Source of the DNA: Thermomonas sp.
GTDB lineage: Bacteria > Pseudomonadota > Gammaproteobacteria > Xanthomonadales > Xanthomonadaceae
Length of the DNA stretch: 5,238 nt
Direction of reading: 5' to 3'
Assembly: GCA_024711415.1 (NCBI GenBank)
Contig: JANJSW010000080.1
Span: forward strand, 1 to 5,238
Shown here: piece after piece, positions 1-5,238 of the stretch
Position numbering within the stretch: position 1 is the first letter of the stretch
Layout: every line of letters begins with the position of its first letter
Made by a program: the position numbers and the translations under genes
Notes under the pieces: model-generated
What the model was told of the DNA's origin: nothing
What the model saw: the letters and a program-made list of their open reading frames with translations, nothing else
The model's database searches: none

Positions 1-1536
1 CTGTTCGGACATGTCGTTGATCAGTTCCACGATCGAGCCGATTTCCTGCGAGCTCTCGCCCAGCCGCTTGATGCGCTTGGAGGTTTCCTGGATCTGGTCG
101 CGGATGCTGTCCATGCCGGCGATCGTCTGACGCACCACGCCGGCGCCGTTGGTCGCGATCTGCACCGAGCGGCGCGCCACCTCGGCCGAATCGGCGGAGT
201 TGCGCGACACCTGGTTAATGCTGGAGGCGATCTCGTTGATGCGGTCGGTGGCGGAGTTGATTTCCTGCGCCTGGTGCTCGGCCGCATCGGCCAGGTGCAT
301 GGCGGTGGCCTGGGTTTCCTGCGCGCTGGCCGCGACCTGCACCGAGGTGTCGTTGATGGTGGCCACCAGGGTGCGCAGCTGTTCCACCGCGAAATTGATC
401 GAGTCCGCGATCGCGCCGGTCATGTCCTCGGTCACGGTCGCCTTCACGGTCAGGTCGCCTTCCGCGAGCGAACCCATTTCGTCCAGCAGGCGCATGATCG
501 CCTCCTGGTTGCGGTCGTTCAGTTCCTTGGTGGTCTGGTAACGGACGCGCTGGGCGCGGTTCAGGGCCCACAGCAGGCCGGCGATGGAGATCAGCGCTAG
601 GAGACCGGACAGGATGCTGACCCAGACACCGCCGATGATGCTGGTGTCCTTCAGCGAGCCGAACTGGGTGAACGACGAGAACAGGCTTTCGCTGTCGGCG
701 AGCAGCTTGTCGGAGCCGCTGGCCAGCGCGGACGCCGAGGCCTGGGCGCCGATCAGCTTGCGCGAATCGCCGACGATCGCGTTGAGGTCCTTCTTCATGC
801 CTTGCCACAGGGTATTGGACTGGCTGAGCGGGCCGATCGCGCCGGCCGCACTGACCTTGGCGATGTCCGCGCTGCCGTTGATCAGCGCGTTCATCTGCCG
901 GTCGAACACCGCCGCATCGCGACCCAGCGCGTTCGCAGCCACCTGCGCACCGTCGCCGCCGGCGCGCAGCTCGGCGATGCGCTGCGCCATGCGCGAGCTG
1001 ATGTTGGCCTGCTGCACCGCCGCGCTCACCTGCGCGGAATTGGCGCCGCCGGTCACCAGGCCGCGCAGCACTTCGTACAGCTGCGCCTGCAGCTGCGGCA
1101 CCTTGGTGGTGAAGCTGTCGGCGCGGCCGGCCAGCGCCAGCACCGCCTGCTGCGACCCCAGCACCTCCTCGGCGCGCTTGGTTAGCGGGTTCCAGGTCTC
1201 GGTGACCTTGCGGATCGGTGCGGCCACGTCGGCGGCGTCGCCGAAGCGGTCGTTCAGCCACTTGATGTCGCCGTCGATCTCTTCCTTGGTCGCCTTGAAG
1301 GACTCGAACGCCTGCACGTTGCCGTCGATCGCTTCCCGGCCCTGGTTGGCCAGTCGCTGCGAGTTCAGCTGCAGGCGCGAGGCCGCGGAACTGGCGCCGC
1401 CGAGGCGCGAGGCCTTGGTGGTGGCGTACAGGGTATTGCCGGCGAACACCACCAGCGAACCGATCAGCAGCCAGATCCAGAAGTTGGTGCTGAGATTGCG
1501 GCCCTTGCCGGCGGCGGAATCCATCAAATTGCTCAT
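1..1536 (-). CDS. pilJ: PilJ, type IV pilus methyl-accepting chemoreceptor (5' part, cut by window edge)
   Basis: This is the transmembrane receptor of the Pil-Chp system, which senses surface or pilus state and signals through PilI to the ChpA kinase. The frame runs open from the ATG at 1536 to base 1, giving 512 residues of an expected 680 or so. It begins MSNLMDSAAGKGRNLS. One membrane segment lies at about residues 19-37 and a second at about 299-324. They flank a mostly helical periplasmic region containing the PilJ-type stretch SRLQLNSQRLANQG (53-66). A HAMP-like linker follows with EMGSLAEGDLTV (353-364, GDL at 360-362), then a coiled-coil signalling helix rich in Q, E, A and S (about 385-512). 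The window ends at GSIVELINDMSEQ, directly before where MCP receptors carry their conserved hairpin tip, so the tip cannot be checked. A GAGGT Shine-Dalgarno sequence (plus-strand 1543-1547) lies 6 nt before the ATG. The identification is firm; only the end is missing. Confidence 0.95.
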   Translation of the reverse strand, partial: MSNLMDSAAGKGRNLSTNFWIWLLIGSLVVFAGNTLYATTKASRLGGASSAASRLQLNSQRLANQGREAIDGNVQAFESFKATKEEIDGDIKWLNDRFGDAADVAAPIRKVTETWNPLTKRAEEVLGSQQAVLALAGRADSFTTKVPQLQAQLYEVLRGLVTGGANSAQVSAAVQQANISSRMAQRIAELRAGGDGAQVAANALGRDAAVFDRQMNALINGSADIAKVSAAGAIGPLSQSNTLWQGMKKDLNAIVGDSRKLIGAQASASALASGSDKLLADSESLFSSFTQFGSLKDTSIIGGVWVSILSGLLALISIAGLLWALNRAQRVRYQTTKELNDRNQEAIMRLLDEMGSLAEGDLTVKATVTEDMTGAIADSINFAVEQLRTLVATINDTSVQVAASAQETQATAMHLADAAEHQAQEINSATDRINEIASSINQVSRNSADSAEVARRSVQIATNGAGVVRQTIAGMDSIRDQIQETSKRIKRLGESSQEIGSIVELINDMSEQ

Positions 1537-1569
1537 TGTGCGACCTCGGCTTACTTCGGAGTTCCGCGT

Positions 1570-2343
1570 TTAGGCGGCGGCTTGTCGGAATTCGGGGGTG
1601 CGAGCGAGGCGGTCGAGGCTGAACACGCCCCAGTCCTGCCCGTTCATGTGGTAGGCACGATCGACGAAATGGGCGTAGCGGCCATCCGCCAGCGACTCGG
1701 CGTCGATGCCCTGCTCGTCGATGAAGCTGCGCTGGCCGTACAGCTCGTCGATGGTGACCGCGACGTCGCCACCCGGCTGGCGCACCACCAGCACGCGCTG
1801 GCGCTCGTGCAGCACGGTGCGTTCGCCGTCGAGGAACTGCTTGAGGTCGACCACCGGCAGCAGCGCGCCGCGGATGTTGGCCACGCCCATCATCCACGGC
1901 TGCGCGCCGGGAACGTGGGTCAATGCCGGCATCGGCAGGATTTCCACCACTTCGTCGAAGCCGGATGCCAGCCGGTGCGCACCGACGCGATAGGCCACGC
2001 CGCGCCACAGGCCCGGCGCGTCCAGCTGCTCGGGCAAGCCGGCAACGTGGACCAGGCTGCGCTGCTCGTAGTCGGCCAGCACCAGGAACGGCGAACGCCG
2101 CTCGCCGGTGGCGGGCTGCCCCCAATCGGCAGCCGCCTGCTCGACCTGCGCGGTCGCGGCGGCGAATGCCTCCTGATGGCCGGCTGCCTCGGCGGATTCG
2201 ACCGCTTCGGCGGGTTGTTCCGCTTCGCCGTCCGCATCCTCGTCCACGTCGACGCCTCCGGCGGTGGCCAGAACCGTGGCCGCCGGCACCCCGGCGGACT
2301 GTTGCGGACGGAACTTGTGCTTGTGCTTGCCGCGCTTGGCCAT
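1570..2343 (-). CDS. pilI: PilI, CheW-like adaptor with an 82-residue N-terminal extension
   Basis: PilI is the cytoplasmic CheW-domain scaffold that couples receptor PilJ to kinase ChpA. The 257-residue product has its CheW core from about residue 83 (RSPFLVLADYEQRSL) to the end (RTPEFRQAAA). The core includes WRGVAYRVG (113-121), the typical GVANIRGALLPVVDLKQF (153-170) and RVLVVRQPGG (183-192). PilI proteins are usually near 178 residues and start at the RSPF position, so residues 1-82 are extra. They open with a very basic stretch, MAKRGKHKHKFRPQQ, followed by an Ala/Glu/Asp-rich, probably disordered stretch (about 22-80). The ATG at 2343 lies 3 nt after the pilH stop with no good Shine-Dalgarno sequence, suggesting translational coupling. 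An in-frame GTG at 2247 (residue 33) sits behind GGAGG and would give 225 residues. I kept the ATG because codon use stays GC3-rich upstream of the GTG. The family call is firm; the start is uncertain. Confidence 0.9.
   Translation of the reverse strand: MAKRGKHKHKFRPQQSAGVPAATVLATAGGVDVDEDADGEAEQPAEAVESAEAAGHQEAFAAATAQVEQAAADWGQPATGERRSPFLVLADYEQRSLVHVAGLPEQLDAPGLWRGVAYRVGAHRLASGFDEVVEILPMPALTHVPGAQPWMMGVANIRGALLPVVDLKQFLDGERTVLHERQRVLVVRQPGGDVAVTIDELYGQRSFIDEQGIDAESLADGRYAHFVDRAYHMNGQDWGVFSLDRLARTPEFRQAAA
2245..2259 (-). promoter_or_regulatory. Candidate internal ribosome binding site and GTG start in pilI
   Basis: On the minus strand GGAGG (plus-strand 2255-2259) is followed after 7 nt by an in-frame GTG (2247-2245). 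Motif and spacing are close to ideal, and better than those in front of the upstream ATG at 2343. If used, it would make a PilI of 225 residues lacking the basic N-terminal stretch but keeping the acidic part. It may be fortuitous, because GGAGG also encodes Gly-Gly in this reading frame. Confidence 0.3.
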
Positions 2344-2346
2344 GGC

Positions 2347-2712
2347 TCAGCGCCCGAGCAGTGCGTCGATGCGCGCGACCAGTTCGCTTTCGCGCGGCGG
2401 CTTGACGATGTAGTCCCTGGCGCCCTGGCGCATGCCCCAGACGCGGTCGGTTTCCTGGCCCTTGGTGCTGATGATCAGCACCGGGATGTGGCTGGTGTCG
2501 GCGTCGCGGGTCAACGCGCGGGTCGCCTGGAAGCCGTTCATGCCGGGCAGGATGATATCCATCAGGACCAGGTCGGGCTTGTCGCGCTTGCAGCTGGCGA
2601 TGCCGTCCTCCGCGTTCGCGGAGGTGGTGACCTGGTGGCCGTTGCGTTCCAGCAACTGGACCATGACCGCGGCTTCGGTCGGCGAATCCTCGATCAGCAG
2701 AATGCGTGCCAT
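2347..2712 (-). CDS. pilH: PilH, CheY-like single-domain response regulator
   Basis: PilH is a stand-alone receiver phosphorylated by ChpA. In Pseudomonas it acts on pilus retraction and as a counterweight to PilG. The 121-residue product matches the usual PilH length. The receiver residues are all present: acidic pair E8-D9 in LIEDSPTEA, phosphoacceptor D52 in LVLMDIILPGMNGFQATR, the Ser/Thr switch position S82 in VLIISTKGQETD, and K104 in DYIVKPP. The stretch TKGQETDRVWGMRQGARDY separates PilH from PilG and from ordinary CheY. The first acidic residue is Glu where Asp is commoner, which should still bind magnesium. The ATG at 2712 is preceded by AAGG about 6 nt upstream, and lies 18 nt after the pilG stop. 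Its TGA is 3 nt before the pilI ATG, so both junctions point to one operon. Confidence 0.95.
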   Translation of the reverse strand: MARILLIEDSPTEAAVMVQLLERNGHQVTTSANAEDGIASCKRDKPDLVLMDIILPGMNGFQATRALTRDADTSHIPVLIISTKGQETDRVWGMRQGARDYIVKPPRESELVARIDALLGR

Positions 2713-2730
2713 TGGTGCCTTACCCCCCGG

Positions 2731-3132
2731 TCAGGCGTTGACGTACGTGCGGATGGCGCCAAGCAGTTCTTCCCGCGTGAACGGCTTGGTCAGGTATTGC
2801 TCGGAGCCGACGATACGGCCTCGGGCCTTGTCGAACAAACCGTCCTTGGATGAAAGCATGATCACCGGCACGCTTTTGAAGGTCTGGTTGTTCTTGATCA
2901 GCGCGCAGGTTTGATAGCCGTCCAGCCGCGGCATCATGATGTCCACGAAGATGATCTGCGGCGCATGGTCGGCGATCTTCGACAGCGCCTCGAAGCCGTC
3001 GGTCGCGGTGACGACCTCGCAGCCTTCGCGCGCAAGCAGCGTCTCCGCCGTGCGGCGGATGGTCCTGGAATCGTCGATGACCATCACCCTCAAACCCTTG
3101 AGGCCGATGTCGGAATCGTCCTGCGGCGCCAT
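2731..3132 (-). CDS. pilG: PilG, CheY-like single-domain response regulator
   Basis: PilG is the first gene of the Pil-Chp operon. In Pseudomonas, phosphorylated PilG promotes pilus extension and cAMP production. With the start at 3132 the product has 133 residues, the family's normal size. Receiver residues are D20-D21 in VMVIDDSRTIRR, phosphoacceptor D64 in IIFVDIMMPRLDGYQTC, switch S94 in VIMLSSKDGLFDKARG and K116 in QYLTKPF. The LSSKDGLFDKARGRIVGSEQYL block is characteristic of PilG. The start is fixed by AAGGGG 5 nt upstream of the ATG and by the homology boundary. The same frame stays open upstream to 3306, but that part crosses the promoter and encodes nothing PilG-like. It is divergent from gshB and 18 nt ahead of pilH. 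Confidence 0.95.
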   Translation of the reverse strand: MAPQDDSDIGLKGLRVMVIDDSRTIRRTAETLLAREGCEVVTATDGFEALSKIADHAPQIIFVDIMMPRLDGYQTCALIKNNQTFKSVPVIMLSSKDGLFDKARGRIVGSEQYLTKPFTREELLGAIRTYVNA

Positions 3133-3137
3133 GTAGT

Positions 3138-3143
3138 CCCCTT
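3138..3143 (-). promoter_or_regulatory. Shine-Dalgarno sequence of pilG
   Basis: On the minus strand AAGGGG is followed by ACTAC and then the ATG at 3132-3130, a spacing of 5 nt. It selects the 133-residue start over the longer open frame that begins upstream. Confidence 0.7.
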
Positions 3144-3186
3144 GCGCGATTGCCAACCGCCGCGTCTGCGCGCGTTGCGGACTACC

Positions 3187-3215
3187 TTTATCCAAGTCCG
3201 CGCGCAATGTGTCAA
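3187..3215 (-). promoter_or_regulatory. Sigma70-type promoter for pilGHIJ
   Basis: On the minus strand a perfect -35 hexamer TTGACA (plus-strand 3210-3215) is followed by a 17-nt spacer and GATAAA (3187-3192), which matches the TATAAT consensus at four of six positions. Transcription would begin around 3180, leaving a leader of roughly 48 nt before pilG. In such GC-rich DNA this combination with ideal spacing is unlikely by chance, and it is correctly placed for the operon. It is predicted from motifs only. Confidence 0.65.
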
Positions 3216-3231
3216 GCGCCGCAATACCCGT

Positions 3232-3267
3232 GCGGATGGGCAGGCGCCGGCGCCTGCTACCATCCGC
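3232..3267. repeat. Long GC-rich inverted repeat in the pilG-gshB intergenic region
   Basis: The centre, 3240-3257, is a perfect 18-bp palindrome (GCAGGCGCCGGCGCCTGC). After a short asymmetric bulge (TA at 3258-3259) the symmetry resumes, with GCGGATGG (3232-3239) matching CCATCCGC (3260-3267). As RNA it would form a very stable hairpin in a gshB transcript starting upstream of it. As DNA it could be an operator. No T-run follows, so an intrinsic terminator is unlikely. The symmetry is read directly from the sequence; its function is not known. Confidence 0.6.
3255..3263 (+). promoter_or_regulatory. Possible extended -10 promoter element of gshB
   Basis: TGCTACCAT fits the extended -10 form TGnTAnnnT. 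Transcription would start near 3270, about 20 nt before the gshB ATG. No recognisable -35 hexamer lies 17 nt upstream (GATGGG at that place). The element overlaps the right half of the inverted repeat, so a protein binding the palindrome would block it. This is a weak motif-based prediction. Confidence 0.3.
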
Positions 3268-3290
3268 GCATCCCGCCCACGGACGTGCAG

Positions 3291-4253
3291 ATGACGGCAG
3301 CCGCAACGCTTGACGTGGTGGTCGTGATGGACCCGATCGGTTCCGTCAAGATCGCCAAGGACTCCACCTTCGCCATGCTGCTGGAAGCGCAGCGGCGCGG
3401 GCACCGGCTGCTTTATGTGCGCCCCGGCGGCCTGTCGGTGCGCGGCGCGCGCGCGGTGGCCGAGGCGGCCCTCCTGCAGGTACGGGATGTGCCGGGCGAC
3501 CATTTCTCCCTGACCGACTGGAGCGAACTTGCGCTCGGGCCGGGCCAGGTGGTGCTGATGCGCACCGACCCGCCGGTGAACGCGGATTACCTGCACGACA
3601 CCCAGATACTCGATCTGGCCCGGCTGCAGGGCGCGCTGGTGGTGAACGACCCGCGCGGCCTGCGAGATTTCAACGAAAAGCTGGCCGCGCTGCTGTTCCC
3701 GCAGTGCTGCCCGCCGACGCTGGTGAGCCGCGATGCCGTCGCGCTCAAGGCGTTCGTGGCCGCGCATGGGGAAGCCGTGTTGAAGCCGCTGGACGGGATG
3801 GGCGGGCGCTCGATCTTCCGCGCTCATGCCGGCGAGGCCAACCTCAACGTGATCCTGGAAACGCTGACCGACGGCGGCCGTCATCTGGCGATGGCGCAGC
3901 GCTACCTGCCGGAAATCGCGCAGGGCGACAAGCGCATCCTGCTGGTGGACGGCGAGCCGGTCGATTTCTGCCTCGCGCGCATTCCGCAGGGCGACGAGTT
4001 CCGCGGCAACCTCGCCGCCGGCGGCCGCGGCGAAGGCCGCCCGCTGAGCGAGCGTGATCGCTGGATCGCCGCCCAGGTGGGACCGGAAATGCGCCGTCGC
4101 GGGATGCTGTTCGTCGGCCTGGACGTGATCGGCGACTACCTCACCGAAGTCAACGTCACCAGTCCCACCTGCATCCGCGAGCTGGATGCGCAGTTCGGGC
4201 TGAACATCGCCGGCAAACTGTTCGAGCGCATCGAGGCGCTGGCCCGGGGCTGA
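3291..4253 (+). CDS. gshB: Glutathione synthetase
   Basis: GshB ligates gamma-glutamylcysteine and glycine with ATP to give glutathione, in the cytoplasm. The 320-residue product is close to the 316 residues of the E. coli enzyme and is collinear with it. The N-terminal domain has VVMDPIGSVKIAKDSTFAML (11-30) and VVLMRTDPPVNADYLHDT (87-104). The ATP-grasp part has VLKPLDGMGGRSIF (163-176), the glycine-rich loop region ARIPQGDEFRGNLAAGGRGE (229-248) and the metal-binding end GLDVIGDYLTEVNVTSPTC (276-294). The start at 3291 aligns with the family N-terminus. The frame is open further upstream to an ATG at 3150, but the extra residues are unlike GshB and would overlap the promoter region. The Shine-Dalgarno sequence is weak (GGA at 3281-3283). 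The stop overlaps the tonB start. All recognisable active-site blocks are intact. Confidence 0.97.
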   Translation: MTAAATLDVVVVMDPIGSVKIAKDSTFAMLLEAQRRGHRLLYVRPGGLSVRGARAVAEAALLQVRDVPGDHFSLTDWSELALGPGQVVLMRTDPPVNADYLHDTQILDLARLQGALVVNDPRGLRDFNEKLAALLFPQCCPPTLVSRDAVALKAFVAAHGEAVLKPLDGMGGRSIFRAHAGEANLNVILETLTDGGRHLAMAQRYLPEIAQGDKRILLVDGEPVDFCLARIPQGDEFRGNLAAGGRGEGRPLSERDRWIAAQVGPEMRRRGMLFVGLDVIGDYLTEVNVTSPTCIRELDAQFGLNIAGKLFERIEALARG

Positions 4254-5140
4254 TGCCGGCAACCGTGGCCCCCGCCGTACCCGCTCCGCCCCGCATCGGC
4301 GAAACCGAGCGGTTGCGCGCGACCTTCGTGCTGTCGGTGCTGCTGCACGCGATGGTGGTGTTCGGGCTTGGTTTTGCGCTCGAGGACGCGGCGCCGCTGC
4401 TGCCCACCCTGGACGTGATCCAGACCCGCACGCAGACGCCGCTGACCCCGGCGCAGGCGGACTTCCTCGCCCAGGCCAGCAACCAGGGCGGCGGCGAACA
4501 CGCGCGCAGCACCCGCCCCAGCGCGCCGCAGGCCGGCCCGCTGCCGCAGCCGAAGGATGGCCTGGCGCCGCGCCCGCTGCGCGCGCAGACGCCGGCGCCC
4601 AGTCCGCCGCCGGAGGCGCGGGTGGTGGCTTCGGCCAGCGGCGACGCCGCGCTGCCGACCCCACAGGCGCGCCCGGAGACGCCGCCGGACGACGCCCCGC
4701 GCGGACGCGAAAAGATCGAACGCGATATCGAAATGGCGCGGTTGGCGGCCGAAATCCAGCTGCGCTCGGTGGAATACGCCAAGCGCCCGAAGCGCAAATT
4801 CGTCTCCGCCAGCACCCGCGAATACGCCTGGGCGCAGTACCTGCGCGGCTGGGTGGACCGGGTGGAGCGCGTCGGCAACCTGAACTACCCGGACGAGGCG
4901 CGCCGCCGCCGCATCGGCGGGCTGGTGGTGATCAGCGTGGGCGTGCGCCGCGACGGCAGTGTGGAAAGCGTGCGCATCATCCGCTCAAGCCGCATCCCGA
5001 TGCTGGACGAGGCCGCGCTGCGGATCGTCAAGCTGTCGGAACCGTTCGCGCCGCTGCCGAAGAGCAGCGAAGACCCGGATGTGCTGCATGTCACCCGCAC
5101 CTGGCAGTTCATGCCGGGCGGCGAACTGGTCGACCGCTGA
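4253..5140 (+). CDS. tonB3: TonB-family energy transducer, TonB3-like
   Basis: TonB proteins pass proton-motive energy from an ExbB-ExbD complex in the inner membrane to the outer membrane. The 295-residue product has a short cytoplasmic N-terminus and one membrane anchor at about residues 23-43. The anchor carries the S-xxx-H signature (S28, H32 in VLSVLLHAMVV), which contacts ExbB/D in TonB. A Pro/Ala/Gln-rich periplasmic spacer follows (about 84-150), then a charged helical segment (151-206), then the TonB C-terminal domain from NLNYPDEARRRRIGG (209-223) to the end, with VSVGVRRDGSVESVRII-like strands and FAPLP (265-269). Its ATG overlaps the gshB stop (TGATG), implying coupled translation. 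The gshB neighbour, the pilG locus and the REYAWAQYLRGWVDRVERVG stretch before the domain (189-208) suggest the TonB3 group, which in P. aeruginosa (PA0406) is needed for normal twitching. The family is firm; the TonB3 assignment rests on context and a remembered motif. Confidence 0.88.
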   Translation: MPATVAPAVPAPPRIGETERLRATFVLSVLLHAMVVFGLGFALEDAAPLLPTLDVIQTRTQTPLTPAQADFLAQASNQGGGEHARSTRPSAPQAGPLPQPKDGLAPRPLRAQTPAPSPPPEARVVASASGDAALPTPQARPETPPDDAPRGREKIERDIEMARLAAEIQLRSVEYAKRPKRKFVSASTREYAWAQYLRGWVDRVERVGNLNYPDEARRRRIGGLVVISVGVRRDGSVESVRIIRSSRIPMLDEAALRIVKLSEPFAPLPKSSEDPDVLHVTRTWQFMPGGELVDR

Positions 5141-5147
5141 CCGCAGG

Positions 5148-5238
5148 CTAGCGGTACAGGCAATCCACCAGCCGGTTTTCGGTCTGCAGCAGCGCCTCCA
5201 GCCCCTTTTCCCAGATGCCGCCGGACTGCAGCAGCGGC
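5148..5238 (-). CDS. C-terminus of an unrecognised protein (cut by window edge)
   Basis: On the minus strand one frame reads 29 residues, ending in ENRLVDCLYR and a TAG at 5150-5148. The visible part includes GGIWEKGLEALLQ and looks like a soluble amphipathic helix with coding-type GC3 use. The other frames of this stretch look less protein-like. It converges with tonB, with 7 nt between the two stop codons, so no separate terminator fits between them. Too little is visible to name a family. Confidence 0.6.
   Translation of the reverse strand, partial: PLLQSGGIWEKGLEALLQTENRLVDCLYR

Noticed and set aside
584..1573. Plus-strand open frame of about 329 codons
   Set aside because: It is antisense to pilJ, with a Ser/Ala/Arg-rich composition typical of a shadow frame.
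215..2125. Long minus-strand open frame of about 636 codons
   Set aside because: It is a frame-shifted reading through pilJ and pilI. Its product is Arg/Ala/Gly-rich and lacks domains, while the correct frames give clear PilJ and PilI.
2665..2712. Glu instead of Asp in the first acidic position of PilH (E8-D9) as a sign of an inactive receiver
   Set aside because: An Asp/Glu pair is tolerated in receiver domains, and D52, S82 and K104 are all present.
1582..2853. Long plus-strand open frame of about 423 codons
   Set aside because: It is antisense across pilI, pilH and part of pilG. It results from the absence of stops in GC-rich DNA, and no recognisable domain is visible.
3240..3257. Palindrome as an intrinsic terminator
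   Set aside because: No T-tract follows on either strand, and the site lies between divergent genes where no transcript is expected to end.
3150..3290. Longer GshB start at 3150 or 3207
   Set aside because: The added residues have no counterpart in GshB proteins and cross the palindrome and the predicted promoters. The start at 3291 fits the family N-terminus.
3133..3306. Longer PilG start at 3306
   Set aside because: The added 58 residues do not resemble PilG and would run through the promoter and into gshB. The ATG at 3132 has a good ribosome binding site and gives the family length.
3090..4664. Minus-strand open frame of about 524 codons across gshB and tonB
   Set aside because: It is antisense to two well-identified genes and also crosses the divergent promoter region. 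The protein is low-complexity.

Overview
The window is GC-rich (by eye well above 60% G+C) and carries the start of a type IV pilus chemosensory (Pil-Chp) operon back to back with a gshB-tonB pair. The order tonB-gshB / pilG-pilH-pilI-pilJ is the one known from gammaproteobacteria such as Pseudomonas aeruginosa (tonB3-gshB-pilG-pilH-pilI-pilJ). The protein sequences and base composition suggest a member of the Xanthomonadaceae (Xanthomonas, Lysobacter or Luteimonas type). The genus cannot be fixed from the sequence alone.

Layout. The minus strand from 3132 down to 1 encodes, in transcription order, PilG (3132-2731), PilH (2712-2347), PilI (2343-1570) and PilJ (1536 to beyond the left edge). 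Gaps are 18, 3 and 33 nt, so they form one transcription unit. The pilJ frame has no stop inside the window and is cut at about residue 512, just before the expected signalling tip. A 158-bp divergent intergenic region (3133-3290) holds a near-consensus sigma70 promoter for pilG, a long GC-rich palindrome and a possible extended -10 for gshB. The plus strand encodes glutathione synthetase GshB (3291-4253), whose stop codon overlaps the start of a TonB-family protein (4253-5140, TGATG). The last 91 bases hold the C-terminus of an unrecognised minus-strand gene that converges on tonB with a 7-nt gap.

How the genes work together. By homology, PilJ is the membrane chemoreceptor of twitching motility and PilI is the CheW-like adaptor linking it to the histidine kinase ChpA/PilL, which would lie beyond the left edge. 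PilG and PilH are the two single-domain receivers that take phosphate from that kinase and tune pilus extension and retraction. TonB3-type proteins next to gshB have been linked to twitching and pilus assembly in P. aeruginosa, so tonB may belong functionally to the pilus locus. GshB performs the second step of glutathione synthesis and has no obvious pilus role.

I see no mobile element, CRISPR array, RNA gene or clearly new system. The most unusual points are an 82-residue basic-then-acidic N-terminal extension on PilI with an alternative GTG start behind a strong Shine-Dalgarno sequence, and the palindrome overlapping the presumed gshB promoter.
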